From Posidonia oceanica (taxonomy: Eukaryota > Streptophyta > Magnoliopsida > Alismatales > Posidoniaceae): a DNA stretch of 64,000 nucleotides. The position numbers were made by a program, and so were the translations under genes. Location of the stretch: NCBI GenBank assembly GCA_037176725.1, contig JAZBRS010000023.1, forward strand, positions 31,863,001-31,927,000. The letters run 5' to 3'. The notes beneath the pieces were generated by a model. It ran no database searches and had not been told where the DNA came from. It was given only the letters and a program-made list of their open reading frames with translations. Below, one piece after another: positions 23,503 through 35,716 of this stretch. The stretch's first letter is position 1. The number at the start of each line of letters is the position of its first letter.

Positions 23503-25738
23503 ATGGCCCAGTGGGCCTCTTACTTCTATTGCACTAGAAGAGTTTTCGACTTCGGTCCCTCCTACTACTGCAACTACCCCTTCTTTCCATGCATTCCGCT
23601 TCTGGGTGCAAGATGACCCTCTGTATACCACGGAGGAACCGTGGGTCCTAGTTAGTCTAGAGCCCGTCACCGATTCTGTCGTAGTGACCGCCACTCGGGC
23701 TCTGGATACGCCTCCTTTTGTCCCTTCTTTGGGCTTTCCTATTTCAGGAACTCAGCCGGCTACAACTACTTCTGTTGTAGGGTTTGTCCCTCTCGGCTCT
23801 TTTTCTCTCGTTCCCCCTTCAACAACTATCCCTTTACGTCCCGGCTCGTCAGTCGACGAGTCCTTAGCCATGCGAGCGCAACATCTGTGGGCTATGACCC
23901 AGAGGTTGCAAGGCATGGCCTTTTCTTCTGGTCCTGCTCCCTCTTTCTCTCATCCTATGACCCCTGAGTTTCCGGTGCAGCCCTCTGAAGTTTTGCAGGC
24001 TCACCACACTGCACTTCCGCCCTTATCATTGCCCCAGCTCCTCACAGCTTCGACGATGGGGGCGCCATATCGGCCTCCTGCACTTACACAGCACTTTGCA
24101 TAGCATGCAACTCCATCACCTGGTAGCCAGCTCCTCGGACAGGCAGGAGCGCAGCATCTCCTAGGCCCGTTGCCCGGAACCGTACCGGCACAACAGCTGC
24201 AGCTCCCATACACTGCACAACACACAGCACAACATGCCTTTTACTCATCCCTTTTGCATCAGAATTTTCAGGCTCTACCATACATATCACCGCACTTTAC
24301 ACCCTTGCACGGGTATGCTGGCCCTCATGCTACGACACCAGGTGGCATGACGATGGATCTGGAGGAGCGCTTTCACGCGACCCACACAGCATATGCGGCA
24401 CCTGCCTTAGCTGCACTAGTCTCGATGGCAACAACTTCAGACGCCCTCCTTACCAGGATGGGTGATCTAGAGAGAGTACTTCGTCAAGTGCAAGGCACGA
24501 ACCGCCAGTCCTACCAATTCCGAGACCTCTGCTGAGGCGATACTCCCTACGAACTTCCGCATCTCAGAATTTGAAAAATACAATGGTAGAGGCTGTCCCA
24601 TTGCTCACCTGACGGCGTACTGCAGTGACCTCGTCCAGCTCCAGCATGACGATAGGTTGCTGATTTGTTTGTTCCAGAAAAGTTTGGCGGGCCCTGCTCT
24701 TGAGTGGTTCATATCACTTGACATGGCTACCGTCAAGACTTGGGACGGCCTCTCTCAGGCATTCCTGGAGCAATATTCCTTCAACCTTGACTTGATCCCC
24801 AAGCGCAAGGATCTTATCACAATTCGGCAGAAGCCTCATGAACCATTTGGGGAGTATGTTGGCCGCTGGCGCACCCTAGCCTCCCAGGTCAAGGATAGAC
24901 CCTCGAACGAGGAGTCTATTGAGATCTTCATCAGGGGAGCGCAGCCAGTGACTGGGGCTCTACTCTGCCTGCAATCCATCACTAGCTTTGCATCGCTAAT
25001 CTGGGCTGGCGCTCGCGTGGAAAGCTCGCTGCAGAGTGGAAACTTCCCCGCACTCTCCGCATTCGCAAAGCAGGCTACCGCCTCCAACAATAGCAGCAAC
25101 AATAGCAACAATGACTCCGACGCCCACTACCACAAGAAGCCGACTGTCGCTTGCATCAATTCTCCTGCAGAGCCTGCCTTCGCAGCCAGCCAGCCCGGTT
25201 CACCTCAGCCTGCATCTGCACTTAGTTTTCCACACACTGCCACCGTCGAGCCAGTGCATCACATCGCACCAGACCGGCAAGGACGACAACCAGGGGAAAG
25301 GCGACCCCGCCGCAAGGAAAGCGAGTTCACTCCCCTAGCTGAATCGCTAACCACCATCTTGCCCCAAGTTGTGTCATTCCTAGAGCTTCCGGAGATTCTC
25401 CCACCATCGGATCCTCTTCCGTCGTGGTACAGGATGAATCTGTTTTACAAGTTTCATCAAGCTGGCGAAACTCGACGGACAAATGCTTTACCCTCTGGAA
25501 TTCCATCCAGGATTTGATTGACAATGGGGTCATTGTCATCAACACACAGGAGGCTGCACACACATCTGCACCTGCACACCCTAGCATAGCCAGCCTTTCC
25601 TCGCCTGAGCTTTCAAGCTCCAAGGATTCTGGGACTTCAGGGGTCTATCTTCTTGCTCCCGTCCTCGCTGATTCTAGCTCTTCCTTGATGGATCCCTACG
25701 ATCTCATCTATTTGACCTCTTCTCCAGCCTTTCCCTAA
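23503..25738 (+). pseudogene. Element E gag, frameshifted
   Basis: Start chosen at ATGGCCCAG, shared with element A gag. A Pro-rich N-terminal region leads to the gag core with YQFRDLC, FEKYNGRGCP, LFQKSLAGPALEWF and FLEQYSFNLDLIP, then an Asn/Ser-rich linker and a remnant STDKCF zinc-knuckle-like segment. Compared with A, an 8-nt loss after YQFRDLC (24535) shifts the frame, and another indel near 25460 shifts it again. An earlier frame break lies between 23503 and 23606. It keeps W at the position where A has a stop (8121). Structural protein for particle assembly; this copy is inactive. Confidence 0.85.
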
Positions 25739-27224
25739 CCTTGTCCGCAGGAGGGCCCGGCTTAGAGAGCTCACCTGTCTGTCAAGCACCGGCTCGAGTC
25801 TGTAAGCACAAACACCCTGGATCCCAACAAGAGATATAGTTCAGCAGCATCACAGGCAGAAGCAGTCTCAACAACAACAGCAGTACTGCCAGAGCAATCA
25901 ACAACAGCAAGCAGCTGACAAGGGGGACCACAGCTATATCCTTTTTGCCTGTTTTCTTATTACTTTCCTTTCAAAAAATAAAAAAACACAAAACTCAAAA
26001 GTAAAAGCACAAAAAATCAGAAAACCTAAAAACGGCAATAAAAAAGCAAGCCTGCTGGAAGGAGAGAGTCATCCCTTCTCAACTGACACTACCTAGATAA
26101 CCAGGTAAGTGAGAGAGCCACAACTCATCGAGAGTGGGACGATGTGTCCAAACTCCGTACGGGGCCTACACCTCCCAGAGGGAGAGGAAAATGTTAGGGC
26201 GATTGAGAGAGTGAGCCTGAAAGAATGCAAATTCGCATGGGCATTAAAGAAAAAACATGCAGATAGAAGGCAAAGACAGAAGTCAGCTCAAGAGAGGGAC
26301 GTGCGGATTAGCTATATCCCCACCATACCTTGGAGAGGAGTTGGAGCATGCACCTGGGCAACCTACACCTCCAAAGGGATTAGCCACCCCTTCCTGTAGC
26401 AAAAGCCTCCAGCCCAAACTAGGCACCTATTTACCTCAAAGTTAGGGATAGAGCGAACCCAAGCGTCCGTGAGGGAGCAGAAAAGAAGGAATTCTCAAAA
26501 GAGCAGGTGTAGGGCCCAAAAGAGTTTGGCACGGAGCCCGAATCATCACCCACTGAGAGCTTGAGCGTCACCACCCACCAAGGAGAGCCACCCATAGCTT
26601 GTGAGTCCTGGTAGGGTCAATTGAGTCAAGGGTTTCCTCCTCCTTTCAGCAGGCATAAATGCTTTCCAAAATAACTGAGGGCAGACAAATAAAAACTTCT
26701 AATAAACAATCATCATACTTGAACACTATCTTGCATGCTTCATATGCATAACCTCGCAAGATCAACTCCAGCATTTCCAACCAAGGGCATGTCAGTTACT
26801 TCCTGATCAGGGCACGTACATCAGAGCACTCTCAGAACAAGCCTTCCACGACCAACAGTGCGAATCCAGCAGCTTCTATCAGCACACAGATCCAGCACTG
26901 GAGACATTCCATGTCCCCCAAGTGTCAAGTGTGGACACCAGGCATTAACAACAAGCATTGACAACCAGTGACAGCACTCACCCTGCAGTCAGCAACAAGC
27001 AAACCCGCCTTCAGAGGTCAACATCAACAAACAAGCATCATCCAGCGCCTCGGTCAGCATTCAGCAACAATGGTCCGGGAGCACCTGTAGACCAGCCTCC
27101 TCAACAGACTTCCTCTCGGCTGAACCATGTGGCTTGGCCCCCTGCATCCCTGTCTCCTTTTCTCCTTCACCCGCAAGGCGAACCCATCAGCGCCTCGATA
27201 CCAGGGGCATCTCGGTTGCCCTCT
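25739..27224 (+). other. Noncoding internal region of E
   Basis: In place of pol. It has a CAA/CAG-rich stretch (25850-25920), an A-rich patch (25975-26045) and text with no recognised domain. Small open frames at 26109-26445 and 26958-27263 show no known motif. Confidence 0.6.
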
Positions 27225-27766
27225 GGCGTCGATATCTATCCTTTCTTGCCGCCAAATCTTTGAATCTGTCGATATTCATTCACCTTTGCCACCAGATCTT
27301 CGAATCTGTCGATATCTATCAGCTCTTGCCACCAAATCTTTGGACCTGTCGATATTGTTTCACCTTTTGTCTCCAGATCTTAGGATCTGTCGATATCATT
27401 TCTTACTACCAGATCTTTGAATTTGTCGATATTCATTCACCTTTTACCACCAGATCTTCGGATCTGTCGATATCCTCTTGCCGCCGGATCTTCAGATCTA
27501 TCGATATCCCCTTGCTGCCAGATCTTCGGATTTAACAATATTCCCTTGCCGCCAGATCTTCAGATCTGTCGATATCCCTTTGCCGCCAGATCATCGGATC
27601 TGTCGATATCCCCTTGCCGCCAGATCTTCGGGTCTGTCGATATCCTCTTGCCGCCGGATCTTCGGATCTGTTGATATCCTCTTGCCATCAGATCTTCGGA
27701 TCTGTCGATATCATTTCTTGCCGCCAGATCTTTGGATCTGTCGATATTGTTTCCCCTTTTGCTGCC
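27225..27766 (+). repeat. Minisatellite with TTCG-loop stem units, part 1
   Basis: About 14 units; the regular ones are 34 bp (27475-27700), the earlier ones about 40-45 bp. Core cagatcTTCGgatctg followed by tcgatatc. CAGATC and GATCTG pair around TTCG, so the RNA would form a stem closed by a cUUCGg tetraloop; variants read TTCA, TTTG or ATCG in the loop. The array resumes at 29085 after insertion G. Confidence 0.85.
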
Positions 27767-29084
27767 TGATGTGAATTTTAATTAACCGCAAGTGCACGGT
27801 GTACTATGTAGTACATATGCAAAATACGGATCGATCCCACAGAGAATAGAGTTTTAAAACACAAAGATTAATTATCAGTTATTGAAAGGAGAGGTTGAGA
27901 GTGATGATGATTAAGAACTAGAGAATTAAATAGATGGTAACTAAAACTAGAAGATATAATCAGATTAATTAAAACCTAGCGTTTCGAATTCATTTATGTA
28001 AAATACACTATGCATGATTAAATCCACTCTCTGTCTCTCTTCATGATCTAAATAGTTTACTCAATGGTTCTTATCCTAACAAGCATAACCTATATGCAAT
28101 GCACCATAGATTATCAAGTCCTAAGATAAAATCACACAAAACAAACTAAATCAAATGATATATGATAGATCTGAGATTATATACACAACTCCCAAGTTAT
28201 TCTTCCCTAAGCATAGATTAAAAAGATATTATCAATATTAATCTATCAAAGTTTATCGAATAATGAATAATCTCTGTAATATAGATTCAGTCTACATAAT
28301 CATAGCACTTAAGCATGAGAAGACAAAGAGGAACTTAATCACAACATATGCAATAACATAAACTTCATCTAAACCCTAGATCTAGAAACTTAGCCAAGCA
28401 TGATAATGAAAAACATCAAAGTAAAAGAATGGGAAACAGAAGAGCAAGACATAATTAATATAATGGAAATGAACTTGTATTAATAAAATACCTTGATTAC
28501 AGAAAATAAGCTTAAAGAACTCTAAACAATGGAAGAAGAAAACCTAAGCCTAATGTGGAAGATGATAGCCTCCTTATGTACAAGATTCAACCTCTAGGGT
28601 TTACACAAGGGTCCCTTTTATAGGTTTACAAGAGCTTTAGTAATCACGGAGACAAATCCGGATACAACTTAGGAAACTGAATTTCAATTACAAGATATTT
28701 CCAAAATAATTATGTGACGGCCAAAGCTTGAGTCAACATGGTCTTCCCTGGGCGCCTGGGAGGTGCCAGTTGTGCTCTTGGGCGCCTGGGAGGTGCCAAC
28801 TGGCCCGAGATTAGCTCCAATTTTATTGATTCTGTTATGTTATCTTCCTCCTCATGTTCACACATGTGGAAAAGGTATATTTGATATCTTGCACGGATTT
28901 CCATTTCTTCTATCCTTAGATTTGCATTTCTTTTTGTCTTTTATCATTTGTCTTCCTTCTTTTTTTCTTTTCTCTTCAGGTCCAAAGTTCCTACACAAAT
29001 TGTACAAAATACCTCGAGTAATATTATTTATGAACAAAAGAGATAAATATGGGCATAAAAGATGTAAGAATAATGTGCTAATCA
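27767..29084. mobile_element. Solo-LTR-like insertion G in the minisatellite
   Basis: AT-rich 1318 bp segment starting TGATGTGAATTTT and ending GCTAATCA, flanked by ctgcc (27762-27766) and ccgcc (29085-29089). TG...CA ends and a near-perfect 5-bp duplication fit a solo LTR. It splits the array cleanly. It contains aaccgcaagtgcacggtgt and ggatcgatcccacagagaat near the left end, a word pair seen in plant repeats. No coding frame was recognised. A different element class is possible. Confidence 0.6.
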
Positions 29085-29340
29085 CCGCCAGATGTTCGGA
29101 TCTGTCGATATCATTTCTTGCCGCCAAATCTTTGAATCTGTCGATATTCATTCAGCTTTTGCCACCAAATCTTCAGATCTGTCGATATCCCATCTCTTGC
29201 CGCCAAGTTTCTAAGCTTGTCAATATCTATCTTTTCTTGCCGCCGGGTCTTCGGATTTGACGATACTCTTCCTCTATTGCCACCAAGTCTTCGAATTTGT
29301 CAATATCCCTTCCTATCGTCGCTTGCCCTTCGGACCAGTC
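29085..29340 (+). repeat. Minisatellite of E, part 2
   Basis: Six or so further units (ccgccagatgttcggatctg, then diverged forms with ccaagtcttcgaattt) that continue the array broken at 27766. Divergence rises to the right. The following 29340-29966 holds three copies of an agttctttttcgggctgg-like repeat (29600-29720). Confidence 0.75.
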
Positions 29341-29966
29341 GAAATCCTCCTTCTCTCCTCGAGCTGATAGCCCTAACTGCTGGGTCGACAACCGTCAAAC
29401 TGTCTAGCGTCCATTTCCGATGCCAGGAGCATTTCAGCCGCCCTTGGTATCATCTGTCTTATACCAGGGGCATCTCTTTTTTTTTCACTGCCTTTGGTAT
29501 CATGCCCTCATCTCCTCCGGGCTGGCAGCCCTAACTGTCTGGATGACATCCACTAAAATGTCTTGCGTCGCGGGCGACAAGTACGATAATCTTGTCTGGA
29601 GTTCTTTTTCGGGCTGGTAGCCCTAACTGCCTGGACGGCAAGCACGATAGTCTTGTCTAGAGTTCTTTTTCGGGCTGGCAGCCTTAACTGCCTGGACGGC
29701 AAGCACGTTAGTCTTGTCTGGTGCCCCTTTTTGCGTAAGTTTGGATTAGCTGCCAACTTATCGCCCAGCATCACATTACATATCATAGCACCTCTCTTTG
29801 CATTTCACTGCATCTCATTGCATCTGCATTGCGGCAACAAGTCATGAGTTTCGGTCCATCCACCGAATAAGTGGCTCACGCCCACAACAACATTGGCCTC
29901 CTATCGGTGTCAAGAGGGGTGTCATGTCAACCCTGAGCAGTGGCCTTGGTACCGTCAACCTCGCTC

Positions 29967-29979
29967 AGGGAGGGGCATC
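29967..29979 (+). promoter_or_regulatory. Polypurine tract of E
   Basis: agggaggggcatc directly before the 3' LTR start TGTTGACACC. Element B has the near-identical aaggaggggcatc in the same place. Confidence 0.85.
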
Positions 29980-32252
29980 TGTTGACACCCCAATCAGACA
30001 GCCATTTGGCGGATTTCACTCGGAGGATTGAGCTCGGAAGCGGCGAACCCCACTTTCCACCTAAACCCAAACCAGAACCCCAAAAACCACCCAAAATCCC
30101 TCGAAACTCCCAAACCCACTAGACTCCACAAACTTAGGTCCATTAGAAACCCACTAGGCCCATTAGAAGCCCTGTGGAGACAGGAGGGTCCGGTCGCCAG
30201 TCACACAGGTGACTGACCTTGTCGCCACTCGCAGAGGTGACTCGGTCTCTCGCCAATCACAGTGGCGACTGAACTGTGTTGTCGCCCACCAGTGCGGCGA
30301 CTCACCTGTTCAACCTTCTCCCGTGCAGACTGCCACCACCCACGACCTGCAACCATGTCGTTCGCCCGTTGCCGTGCACGCCATCCTCTCCAGAGCCCAC
30401 GCCACACCCTGCCACCCACTCCTGTGCACGCCACGACCTGCTATCGTCCTTCCCGTGTAGACAACCAAACAAAATAGCCACCTACCACAACCCAACGAAG
30501 GGGGACACACAGAGGAACCGAGATTGCCCACTTCCTCACACGTCGGCGGCCATTTTCCCTTGCTTCCAGAGCGAACCAGAGCCACCCACACATTTTGAGC
30601 GATCCTCGAGCATCCCTGGACGCCGACACAAGCTCCAATAGGCTTCCCGAGCCTTTGAGCCCACTTCGCGCCGTCGTCTTCCCCATCTCCGGTGGCCCCA
30701 TCTCATCCGTCCGACGCTGCATTCTCCTTCCTCGAACACTGGGAAGCATCTCCAGACGTCCCCGAGCACGTTCCAACATCGCCGAGCATCCGCCACTTCC
30801 TCCAACGCCGCCGCGACCTCTGCGCCGTCCATCTCCGGCAAGCCACGTCGGGAGGCACATCCGTGCCCCCGCGCAAGTGCGAAACTACTCCCTCTTCATC
30901 CTCGAATCTCCCTCTAACTCTCTCGACCTTCTCCGAGCGCCTTGGTGGCGTCTCGCGGCCTGTCGGCTTCTCCCAAGGCCGGCGGACGCGGTCGTCGCCG
31001 GCGAGAAGAGAAGCGAGGTGGTTAGAGCGATCTGTTAGCTCATTTCTTGTTTTGAATGCATGCTCGCGTTCGTGGGAATGTCGTGAAGCTTCCCTGATCG
31101 CCACTGGTCCCTTTCGCACCACCGTCGGCACGGATTTTGGCGTCGAAGTCCGACCTCCGGACTGTCACCAATCGGAGTTTGGGTCGCCGTATCTCGCGGC
31201 CCAGGCAGCCGTTTTGCTTGTTGATTATATGCATGTGTTCGTAGTTGAATGGTCTTTAACTGCATGTATTTAGCTTCTTATATTGCATCACCAACGGCAA
31301 GAGATTTGGCTCCGAAGTTCATTGTGCAGGCCACTTGAGCTGCTAGCTATGGCGCCGCTTGTAGCGGCGACTAGCCTGGCTTTCTGGACAATCTCCGGGC
31401 CAACTTTGCGCCAGCGTATCTCCCAGTCCGGGCACCCATTTTACTTTCTGTTTGCATGGATTTGATCTTTGTTATGCCCTCTATGTTGCCATGCATTTGG
31501 TTTCTTATTTTGAGTAGATTTGCTAGCTTTTCTGAGGCAATGAAGTTGCCTGGTTGGGAACCTACACAGGGTCCAGCCGCCGCTCTCGCCGGTGACCTGT
31601 GCCGCCGCCTCTTAGGCGGGCGACGAGCCTAGTCGCCCTGAGTAGCGGTGACTCAGCCTGTAGACAACAACCTTCATCCCATGTTTGCCGCTTTCATTTT
31701 GCATCCGCTTAGCTTGTTTAACTCTGTTTTAGTTTCTTAATCGATTTACCATTGCATCATGGCATTCTAGCCCTAATCATCCATATTTTGCATGTTTTCA
31801 CTAAGTATAGCATGTTTTCAAATGGCATTTAAGCAAGTAAAGCATCCATAGCATAACATGGCATTTATCGCCCTCAGGCGTACAGTTAAAGGCAAGCATT
31901 TGCCGAAATTCCCGCATATGCGAGCGATAAGCCTTGAAAGACCGATTTCAGGCGTGTCGGGGGTGCCTAACACCTTCCCCGTGCGTAATAGGAGTCCTTA
32001 CCGTTTCTTTGGACCCGCAATGACCATTATACCCATATCCTAGGCACGAGTCAATCCTTTTGCATAGCATTGCATTCATTTGCATGTTTTCTTGCATTTC
32101 CCCCGATTTTCCTCATCTCCCGATTGAATAGACTAGGTGGCAACTCCGTTTTGCTTTATCTTTTGTTTTCCTTCTCTTCACGTCGCTATCTGTGAAGACC
32201 TCTCTCTTTCGGCCCCTCACCGGTCCAGATCTCCCAGGGACAGGCATTCACA
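29980..32252 (+). mobile_element. 3' LTR of E
   Basis: TGTTGACACCCC to ATTCACA. Same blocks as the 5' LTR, with the conserved box at 31955-32035. The internal primer-like word is mutated to tggcaactccg (32138). Confidence 0.92.
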
Positions 32253-32677
32253 GGTAGATCGTAAAATTTCGGTATGCTGAAAATCTCTGATTCGGTAGAC
32301 CATAAAATTTCAGTATACTGTTTTGCATGAAAACTCTGCATACACAATTTTCATGATTTAAAAGCTTTTTGCAAATTTTCTCGAACCACTTGCTTCTAAC
32401 CTAAGTGCTCTTAACCTAAGGTACTCTAGGATTAACTAGGTCACTCTTTCATGATTTTTGGGAATTTTACAAAAGAAATATTACAACTCAAACATAATAC
32501 AAAAGTTACATATTTAGAGTTGAACACAAATCTTCATGTCTTCATTGAAGCTCCATGAGCCATTTTGCCTTCTTCTTTTTTAAGGTCTATAAGAACGCTT
32601 TCTTAACCTAATAAGAAGGGTTAGAATACAAATTATTTTGTTATCATCAAAATTGAGATGAGGTAATTTTGCCAACA
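32253..32677 (-). mobile_element. 3' LTR of F, inner part
   Basis: Continues the LTR interrupted by E; matches 36395-36823. Ends gccaaca at 32677, that is, the minus-strand LTR start TGTTGGC. Confidence 0.9.
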
Positions 32678-32700
32678 ATCTCCCTCTTTTTGATGATGAC
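32678..32700 (-). promoter_or_regulatory. Polypurine tract of F
   Basis: The minus strand reads CATCAAAAAGAGGGAGAT directly before the 3' LTR start, the form usual in plant Copia elements. Confidence 0.85.
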
Positions 32701-34231
32701 AAAAACTATAAATATACAAAGCTATAGAACCGGCTCCCCCTTGGAATATGCATAAATATATGTCAATAAAATCTGAATGCACCCCCTCTTATCTTATAAT
32801 AACATGATAAGCTCAAAAACATAGCTTTAGAAAACCTATCCGATTCTTCTCTCCCTTTTTGTCATAAGCAAAAAGAATAGAAGGCATAAATCCAAAGAAA
32901 TATAAGCAATAAAAGCAAGAGCATTATCAAAAGGTAAATAATTTTCAATAGACATTCAAACCAACTTTTATTAATAAGAATTAATAAAATCAAAAATATT
33001 TTAATCAAAAATCAACTTATATAACATATTCAATAAAAATCACCAAAATCGACATTTTCTCAATGAGATATTTAATCAAAATCAATTTTGAATGGTAAAT
33101 GATATGCATGAATATCAACTTCATAATGTATATTAATACCAATTGTTAGATCTATACCAATTTGTTAGATCAATATGCATCAAGATCAAATGATATTTAA
33201 TAAACATCAAAATCAATGTAAAAATATTCAATAGGAATCAATTTCATTCTCAAAGGTAAAGTATTGTAAAAATCATCAAAATCATCCTCAAAGGTAACTT
33301 ATATACAATAAGCTTCCAAATCAACCAAATATTCATAAATATTCAATAAGCTCTCCCTCACTTTAAGCATAGATATTTACAAAATTTATTTTTAAGAGAT
33401 ACCAATTGTTGAAAAGATACCAATTTGTAAAAAGATATTCAATGTTGATACCAATTGTTGGAAGATATTCAATTAAAACTTATCATCAAATCAAATGCCA
33501 AAATCAATTAATATGATACCCAATGTCAAATCTATATCAATTAATAAGCATTAAGATCAAAATATTATGATGTAAAAGATATTCAATATGCTCCCCTTAT
33601 CAATAAGCATATGTAAAATAGTTCAATATCAAGTAGTGATAACATTAAGAATTAAAAATTCTTGTAAAAACTCTCATTTCCATTTCAACATGAGCAAAAT
33701 GATATAACAAGATATTAACATCATCATGACAGGGAATTACATTAATTCAATCATGATAATAAGATAAAACACTATAACCCTTCGTAAGATGAGATATGTT
33801 AATTTAAACACAATCACATAAGATTAAATTCTGTATATAATGATTTAAAAATTTTATCAAAGGCATAAAATATCAATAAACAGTAAGATTATAAGCCATG
33901 AATATTATTTCAAAAAAAAATTGGTCAAGAAATTCAAAAATTCAGATTTCCAGACAAATCGGCAAACTAGATGAAAATGGCACACCGAATCAGAAGATTT
34001 CGGTATTTCGGTCCAAAAACGATATTCCGAACCAGTTTAAAAATTTAAAACAGAGATAATTTTTTAGGGAATAATACCAATTGTTTGTAATGTAAATTCA
34101 TGATAAATTGAGTGAAATTCCATCCAAATAATTTCATTAATCAATAAATTTAAAACATCTTTTTTTTTAATGGGATTTCCAATATTTGTCAATGATTAAT
34201 AGTCTCATGTACCTTCTCATTCTTGAAGAAA
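32701..34231 (-). other. AT-rich noncoding internal region of F
   Basis: No coding frame was recognised. The words taccaattgtt and caatttgtt recur (33140-33480), echoing the primer-site/LTR junction (accaattgttagg) of the same element. There is no trace of pol motifs. Confidence 0.6.
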
Positions 34232-35565
34232 TCAAGTACCAAGTAGAGATTTTGGTACCCACATAATTTTGGGTCTAAATGGATTAGTCTTATTATTTCT
34301 CATTTTAGGGATCCATTTATCTCTTTCTTCCATCTTCATGACAAATTCATAACTTTCATTATTTTTTGGTCTAATAAAACTATTTTCATATGGAATAGCA
34401 TTTTCAGGAACATTTTCACTTCTATGCGTTCTTTCATCAAAAGTTTTCTTTCTATGAGTAAGTTTACTAACTTCATTAAGCAAATTTTCACTTTTGAACT
34501 TTACTGATGCAAAGTCACTTTCCAAAACATCAATTCTACTTTTTATGATATTCAATTCATTTTTCAAGTTATCATTCTCTATTTCAAATGCTTTATTTTT
34601 ATTTTTCAACTCTTCATTTTCATTTGAAATCATTTCTTTTTCATGAGATACATCAACAAAGTTTTTGTTCAAACTTTTGTATTTACTATTTAATGATTTA
34701 TATTTTAAAAAAATCTCATTAAATGCATCAAGTAAATTATCCATAGAAAAATCTTCAATATTGTCTAAGGATAATACCTCACTAGATGTAGCCATAAAAC
34801 ATGAGTGAGCAACCTCACCATCTTCATCGGAGGAATCGCTATCGTCTCATGTAGCTTGGAGAGCTTTCTTCTTCTTGGTTTTTCTCTTGTTCTTCTTTTG
34901 AATTCTTTCTTTCTTTAAAAATGACTTGAACTTGTTAGTAATAAAAGCAAATTCGTCCTCACCCGAATCATCCGACTCGTTTGAGACATTAAATGCAATA
35001 CTATTCTTTTCTGGAACTTTTTCTATTTTTTTCTCAATCATTTGTACTTCATAAGAAGTGATATTTCCTATGAGTTCTTCTAGTGAATAATTTGAGAGGT
35101 CTTTGCCTCTTCAATGGCAGTAGTCTTTTTCTCCAAATTTGGAGTTAAAGACCAGAGAATTTTTCTAACTAACTCACTTTGGGAAAAACTTTTCCCAAGA
35201 GATTGCAATTTATTTGTAATCTCAAAAAATCTTGTAAACATGTTACCAATGGATTCATTGGATTGCATTTTAAACATTTCATACTTATGAACAAGCATAT
35301 TAATTTTTGTTTCTTTTACTTGACTTGTTTTCTCATGAGTAATTTCTAAAATATGCCATGCATCATGAGAAGTACAACAATTAGAAATTCTATTAAATTC
35401 ATCTTGACTAATAGCACAAAATAATGTGTTCAATCCCTTAACATCTAAAGTTGCTAATTTCATTTCATTTACATTCCATTTCTTATAATCCTTCTTACTA
35501 GGTGTATATCCATTTATAATGATATCCCATAAATCAAAATAAATGGATTTAAGATATACTTGCAT
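34232..35565 (-). pseudogene. Copia gag (UBN2 type) with coiled coil, broken
   Basis: Minus-strand frames 35565-35080, 35041-34847 and 34795-34232. The first has the UBN2 gag pattern: LWDIIINGY, a run of WNVNEMKLATLDVKGLN, SHDAWHILEITHEKT and ETKINMLVHKYEMFKM. The second is Lys/Glu-rich. The third is a coiled coil (KYKSLNSKYKSLNKNF then heptads with ENEELKNKNKAFEIENDNLK). A frame change lies near 35080 and a stop after 34847. Builds the particle of Copia elements. No pol follows. Likely inactive. Confidence 0.85.
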
Positions 35566-35702
35566 TCTACATTTTCAATAATTATAATTTGTGCTATCAA
35601 AAAATGGTGGTCTATGAATACTTTATCCCTCTACAAAACTAGAGTTAAAAGAAATCATAAAAATATAGAAGATGTTTAAATCTTATATTCTAGAAAAACC
35701 AA

Positions 35703-35714
35703 GCTCTGATACCA
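35703..35714 (-). promoter_or_regulatory. Primer binding site of F (initiator Met tRNA)
   Basis: The minus strand reads TGGTATCAGAGC two bases after the LTR end ...CCTAACA. Standard for plant Copia elements. Confidence 0.92.
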
Positions 35715-35716
35715 AT

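Larger units (their letters stand above)
20106..32252 (+). mobile_element. Non-autonomous Tat-type element E (gag only)
   Basis: A 12.1 kb element with LTRs 20106-22367 and 29980-32252, both TGTTGACACC...ATTCACA. Flanks gatag (20101-20105) and ggtag (32253-32257) are the target duplication with one change; the intact F LTR reads ggtagacc at this site. Primer site, leader, gag, long noncoding internal region with a minisatellite, and polypurine tract are present. No RT, RNase H or integrase was recognised. Gag and leader match element A, so A-type elements are the likely source of enzymes (inference). Confidence 0.9.

Noticed and set aside
27225..27766. CRISPR-like array
   Set aside because: Units are contiguous without unique spacers and lie in a plant retrotransposon.
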